Positions 7,447 to 9,431 of a stretch of 9,431 nucleotides of DNA are shown piece after piece; the first letter of the stretch is position 1; each line of letters begins with the position of its first letter. Origin of the DNA: Chloroflexota bacterium. Its GTDB lineage: Bacteria; Chloroflexota; Limnocylindria; QHBO01. The notes below the pieces were generated by a model. That model saw only the letters and a list, made by a program, of their open reading frames with translations, was not told where the DNA came from and did no database searches. The position numbers and the translations under genes are program-made. Location: assembly GCA_020848055.1 (NCBI GenBank), contig JADLBB010000177.1:1-9431 (forward strand), given 5' to 3'.

Positions 7447-7471
7447 GGGATCGGACGCTAGCATGATCGCC
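7447..7471. promoter_or_regulatory. Very short divergent intergenic region
   Basis: Only 25 bp separate the start codons of the CoA transferase (-) and the luciferase-like gene (+). If ATG 7463 is used for the latter, the gap is 16 bp. Neither side shows a convincing Shine-Dalgarno, so both promoters must overlap coding sequence or the mRNAs must be leaderless or nearly so. No -10 or operator is called. Confidence 0.4.
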
Positions 7472-8362
7472 ATGAAGTTTGGGCTGATGCTGCCGTTGGC
7501 CGCCGATGAGTCGGGCGGATTCGACGGCCTGCGCGCCATGGCGCTCACCGCCGAGGCGAACGGCCTCGACTCGGTGTGGGGCGCCGATCACCTCGTCTAC
7601 CGCGACGAGCGAGGCAGCTTCGGCATCCACGAGTGCTGGACCGTGCTGACCGCGGTGGCAGCACTCACCTCGCGCGTCGAGATCGGGCCGCTGGTGCTGG
7701 CCCTCCCCTTCCGGAACCCGGCCCTGACCGCCAAGATGGCGGCGGAGCTGGACGCGGTGAGCGGCGGACGGCTGGTCCTGGGGGTCGGCTGCGGCTGGCA
7801 CGAGCCCGAATTCGAGATGTACGGCTATCCCTTCGCCCACCGCGTCGGGCGCTTCGAGGAGGCACTGTCGATCCTGGCGCCGCTGCTGCGCGGCGAGACG
7901 GTGTCGTTTGACGGACGCTGGCACCAGGCCACCGATGCGGTCCTGCTGCCGCCACCGGTGCGTCCGGGCGGACCACCGATCCTGATCGCCGGCAAGCAGC
8001 CGCGCATGCTGGGCCTGGTCGCCAGGCACGCCGGAATGTGGAACAGCGCCTGGTTCGGGTTCCCATCGGAGGCCCACCTGCTGCGCACTCGCCTGGCGGA
8101 CCTGTCATCCGCGCTGGATGCTGCCGGGCGCGACCCGGCCACGCTGGGTCTGACCGCCGGCATCCACGTCGCCTACGACGGAGCCGATCCCCAGGATGCC
8201 GAGCGCGCCATTCGTGGCGCCACCCCCGAGATAGCCGATGCCCTGGCGGGCTACGCCGAGCTCGGGATCTCGCACCTGATCGCCCATGTCTTTCCCCGCA
8301 CGACCGATGCGATCGCCCGCTACGCCGAGGCCGCAGCCCTGGCTCGCGCCCGCCTGAGCTAG
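7472..8362 (+). CDS. Luciferase-like (LLM class) flavin/F420-dependent oxidoreductase
   Basis: A TIM-barrel enzyme of the bacterial luciferase superfamily, 296 residues. The N-terminal MKFGLMLPLA, then GLDSVWGADHLVY (32-44), TSRVEIGPLVLALPFRNPA (66-84), the conserved LGVGCGWHEPEFEMYG (103-118) and GGPPILIAGKQPRML (166-180) all fit the subgroup usually annotated F420-dependent, including relatives of methylenetetrahydromethanopterin reductase. FMN use cannot be excluded and the substrate is unknown. ATG 7472 is chosen because family members usually begin at MKFG; an in-frame ATG at 7463 would add MIA. It is divergent from the CoA transferase, which may imply shared control, and its TAG stop falls in the CTAG shared with the convergent metallopeptidase gene. 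Confidence 0.92.
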   Translation: MKFGLMLPLAADESGGFDGLRAMALTAEANGLDSVWGADHLVYRDERGSFGIHECWTVLTAVAALTSRVEIGPLVLALPFRNPALTAKMAAELDAVSGGRLVLGVGCGWHEPEFEMYGYPFAHRVGRFEEALSILAPLLRGETVSFDGRWHQATDAVLLPPPVRPGGPPILIAGKQPRMLGLVARHAGMWNSAWFGFPSEAHLLRTRLADLSSALDAAGRDPATLGLTAGIHVAYDGADPQDAERAIRGATPEIADALAGYAELGISHLIAHVFPRTTDAIARYAEAAALARARLS

Positions 8363-8964
8363 TCCTGGGCCACCACACCCAGCAGGGTGTGACGCACACC
8401 GCGTCGGGAACCTCGGACGCGGCTGAGGTTGCGTCCCACGACGCGCTGCCCGCAGGTGACGCAGGACCACCAGCGTCCGTCGCGACGCACCTCGATCCGA
8501 TGCTCGGGCACCAGCACGCCCCAGCGCCGGCGCGGACGTGCCCGGAGGCTCGATCGGTGCGCGGCCAGGGCCTCGGTGGCGCCGGGAACGCCCAGCGCGG
8601 CCGCGTGGCGCAAGGAGCTGCGGTAGCGGCCCGACTCGAGCCGGAGCGCATCGGCGGCGGCGATGCCGTGGCGCTCGTACAGGGCGAACGCGACGTCGTA
8701 GAACGCGCGCCCGTGGTGGGCGGCTCGCCGTCCACGCCGATGCGCCGAAGCCGGCGCCAGCCAGTGCGCGAGCTCATGCAGCAACGTCAGGCGCTGGTCC
8801 AGCGGATCGCTTCCCGCTCGGACGGCAACGATGCCGGCGGCGCGGCGCGCGAGGCCGGTCGACGATGGCTGCGAGCGGCGCCGCCAACTCAGGCGGGGAG
8901 GGACCACCCCGGCATCGGCGCACACCGCTGCCGCCAGGGCCGTGGCCCACGCTGGCGGCGTCAT
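8359..8964 (-). CDS. SprT-like putative zinc metallopeptidase
   Basis: A 201-residue protein with a zincin motif, HELAHW at 63-68 (His63, Glu64, His67), followed by HHGRAFYDVAFALYERHG at 83-100. The latter resembles the HG-x-x-F segment that supplies the third zinc ligand in SprT-like and related putative metallohydrolases; His84 is the probable ligand. The C-terminal part has one CVTC pair (168-171) after RRDGRWWS, like half of the SprT zinc ribbon; no second Cys pair follows, so the ribbon is incomplete or the pair is structural. No signal peptide or membrane segment is visible, so it is probably cytoplasmic. Its ATG overlaps the stop of the upstream small gene (ATGA), indicating coupled translation. 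Its stop shares CTAG with the convergent luciferase-like gene. Target proteins are unknown. Confidence 0.78.
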   Translation of the reverse strand: MTPPAWATALAAAVCADAGVVPPRLSWRRRSQPSSTGLARRAAGIVAVRAGSDPLDQRLTLLHELAHWLAPASAHRRGRRAAHHGRAFYDVAFALYERHGIAAADALRLESGRYRSSLRHAAALGVPGATEALAAHRSSLRARPRRRWGVLVPEHRIEVRRDGRWWSCVTCGQRVVGRNLSRVRGSRRGVRHTLLGVVAQD

Positions 8965-9236
8965 CGGCGCTCGCGCAGCAGGCGGCCGACCTCGGTGAGC
9001 CAGGCATCAAGCTCGGGATCGGTATAGCGCGCGTCGTCGTACGTGAATCCGACCATGTCGTCGCCGTGCTCGGCGACGTACGCAGCCGGGGAGGCAGTCC
9101 GGAAGGGAAAGGCGCGGGCAGCTAACGCTTCGCGCTCCATCTCGGCCGGTGGGCGATCGGCCCTTGCAGGGCGGCGGGCGTCATGGCGAGCGCGCCACCG
9201 GTCGGTCAGCCGGTCGAGGCGCTCGTCATCGGTCAT
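8961..9236 (-). CDS. Small conserved-looking protein, unknown function
   Basis: A 91-residue, highly charged, Arg/Asp/Glu-rich soluble protein with no membrane segment, signal peptide or cysteine. It starts MTDDERLDRLTDRWRARHD, is helix-prone at first, and ends with a helix-like DPELDAWLTEVGRLLRERR. The middle part has PFPFRTASPAAY-like aromatic/Pro content and GFTYDDARYTDPE. The frame is open further upstream to 9407, but that part falls in the repeat region and is His/Arg-rich, so ATG 9236 is preferred. A weak GAGA lies about 7 bases before it. It overlaps the metallopeptidase gene by 4 bp (ATGA), so the two are very likely cotranslated and may work together. I do not recognise the family. 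Confidence 0.65.
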   Translation of the reverse strand: MTDDERLDRLTDRWRARHDARRPARADRPPAEMEREALAARAFPFRTASPAAYVAEHGDDMVGFTYDDARYTDPELDAWLTEVGRLLRERR

Positions 9237-9431
9237 GAGCGTCTCGAATGCGTGGTGCTGTTGGCCGTGATGTGCCGGCGAGGCACAGATCCGCCCAGAC
9301 TGGCGCAGGAAGGGTGTCCATGACCGCCGATGTGCGGGGGTGGCACGCATCGGCCCAGCAGGCGACTCGGACGACCTGTGATTGGCGTGGATGTGCGTGG
9401 TGCGCACCAGATCGACAGGCTGGAGGTCGAA
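9237..9431. other. Non-coding end of the window
   Basis: Apart from the three hairpin repeats, no gene is supported here. The - strand frame that could extend the small protein through this region codes His/Arg-rich sequence, and the 61-bp step between units 2 and 3 breaks the reading frame of the repeat, which argues against a repeated coding segment. Confidence 0.5.
9269..9420. repeat. Three degenerate hairpin repeats, period 60-61 bp
   Basis: Units begin with GATGTGC at 9269, 9329 and 9390, spacing 60 and 61 bp. Units 1 and 2 match at 24 of 30 positions (9269-9298 versus 9329-9358), including a shared GCCCAG at their ends. Unit 3 keeps GATGTGC, GCAC and AGATC with a 1-base insertion. Each unit holds a hairpin at the same place: TGTGCC-ggcga-GGCACA (9271-9287), GTGC-7 bases-GCAC (9332-9346) and GTGCG-tggtg-CGCAC (9393-9407). 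The array may continue past the window edge. It lies directly upstream of the - strand two-gene operon, so it could be in its leader or promoter region, or be an independent element. Confidence 0.6.

Noticed and set aside
6706..7461. + strand open frame of 251 codons
   Set aside because: Antisense to the CoA transferase, whose motifs are clear throughout; shadow composition.
7665..8777. - strand open frame of 370 codons
   Set aside because: It overlaps both the luciferase-like gene and the metallopeptidase gene in other frames and is Arg/Ser/Pro-rich; both overlapped genes have clear motifs.
9237..9407. Extension of the small - strand protein through the hairpin repeats
   Set aside because: His/Arg-rich peptide, a 61-bp step breaks the repeat frame, and ATG 9236 gives a compact protein.
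9269..9420. CRISPR array
   Set aside because: Repeats differ at many positions, only three are seen, intervals are not unrelated spacers, and no cas gene is present.

Overview
The window is GC-rich DNA, with G or C at most third codon positions, tightly packed genes, frequent GTG starts and 4-bp start/stop overlaps. Gene content is a large-form malic enzyme, an NrfD-type molybdoenzyme complex, a CaiB/BaiF CoA transferase, a luciferase-like F420-type oxidoreductase and a SprT-like metallopeptidase. This fits a high-GC free-living bacterium; an environmental Chloroflexota (Limnocylindria-like) or an actinobacterium are the best guesses, but nothing here is a definite taxonomic marker.

Left part (1-6270, all + strand). 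The window opens inside a malic enzyme gene. About 100 bp after its stop begins a four-gene run: an 81-residue protein with a twin-arginine (Tat) signal and three cysteines, a molybdopterin oxidoreductase catalytic subunit, a four-cluster ferredoxin-like subunit and an NrfD/PsrC-type membrane subunit. The genes overlap by 4, 8 and 4 bp, so they look like one translationally coupled operon. The predicted product is a membrane-bound complex outside the cytoplasmic membrane that exchanges electrons with the quinone pool. Its substrate cannot be read from the sequence. The catalytic subunit resembles the NarG-like (type II) DMSO reductase branch around the metal-binding Asp, but carries four Cys for its proximal Fe-S cluster and is paired with PsrB/PsrC-like partners.

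Middle part (6271-8362). A GC-rich hairpin separates the complex operon from a convergent CaiB/BaiF CoA transferase on the - strand. Divergent from the CoA transferase, with about 25 bp between the start codons, is a luciferase-like monooxygenase of the F420-dependent type.

Right part (8359-9431, - strand). A two-gene operon encodes a 91-residue protein of unknown function and, coupled by an ATGA overlap, a SprT-like zinc metallopeptidase. Its last gene converges on the luciferase-like gene, the two sharing a CTAG as mutual stops. Upstream of this operon, the last ~170 bp contain three degenerate repeats at a 60-61 bp period, each with a small hairpin whose stem shows a compensatory change. 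This repeat set and the small Tat cysteine protein are the least explained parts of the window.
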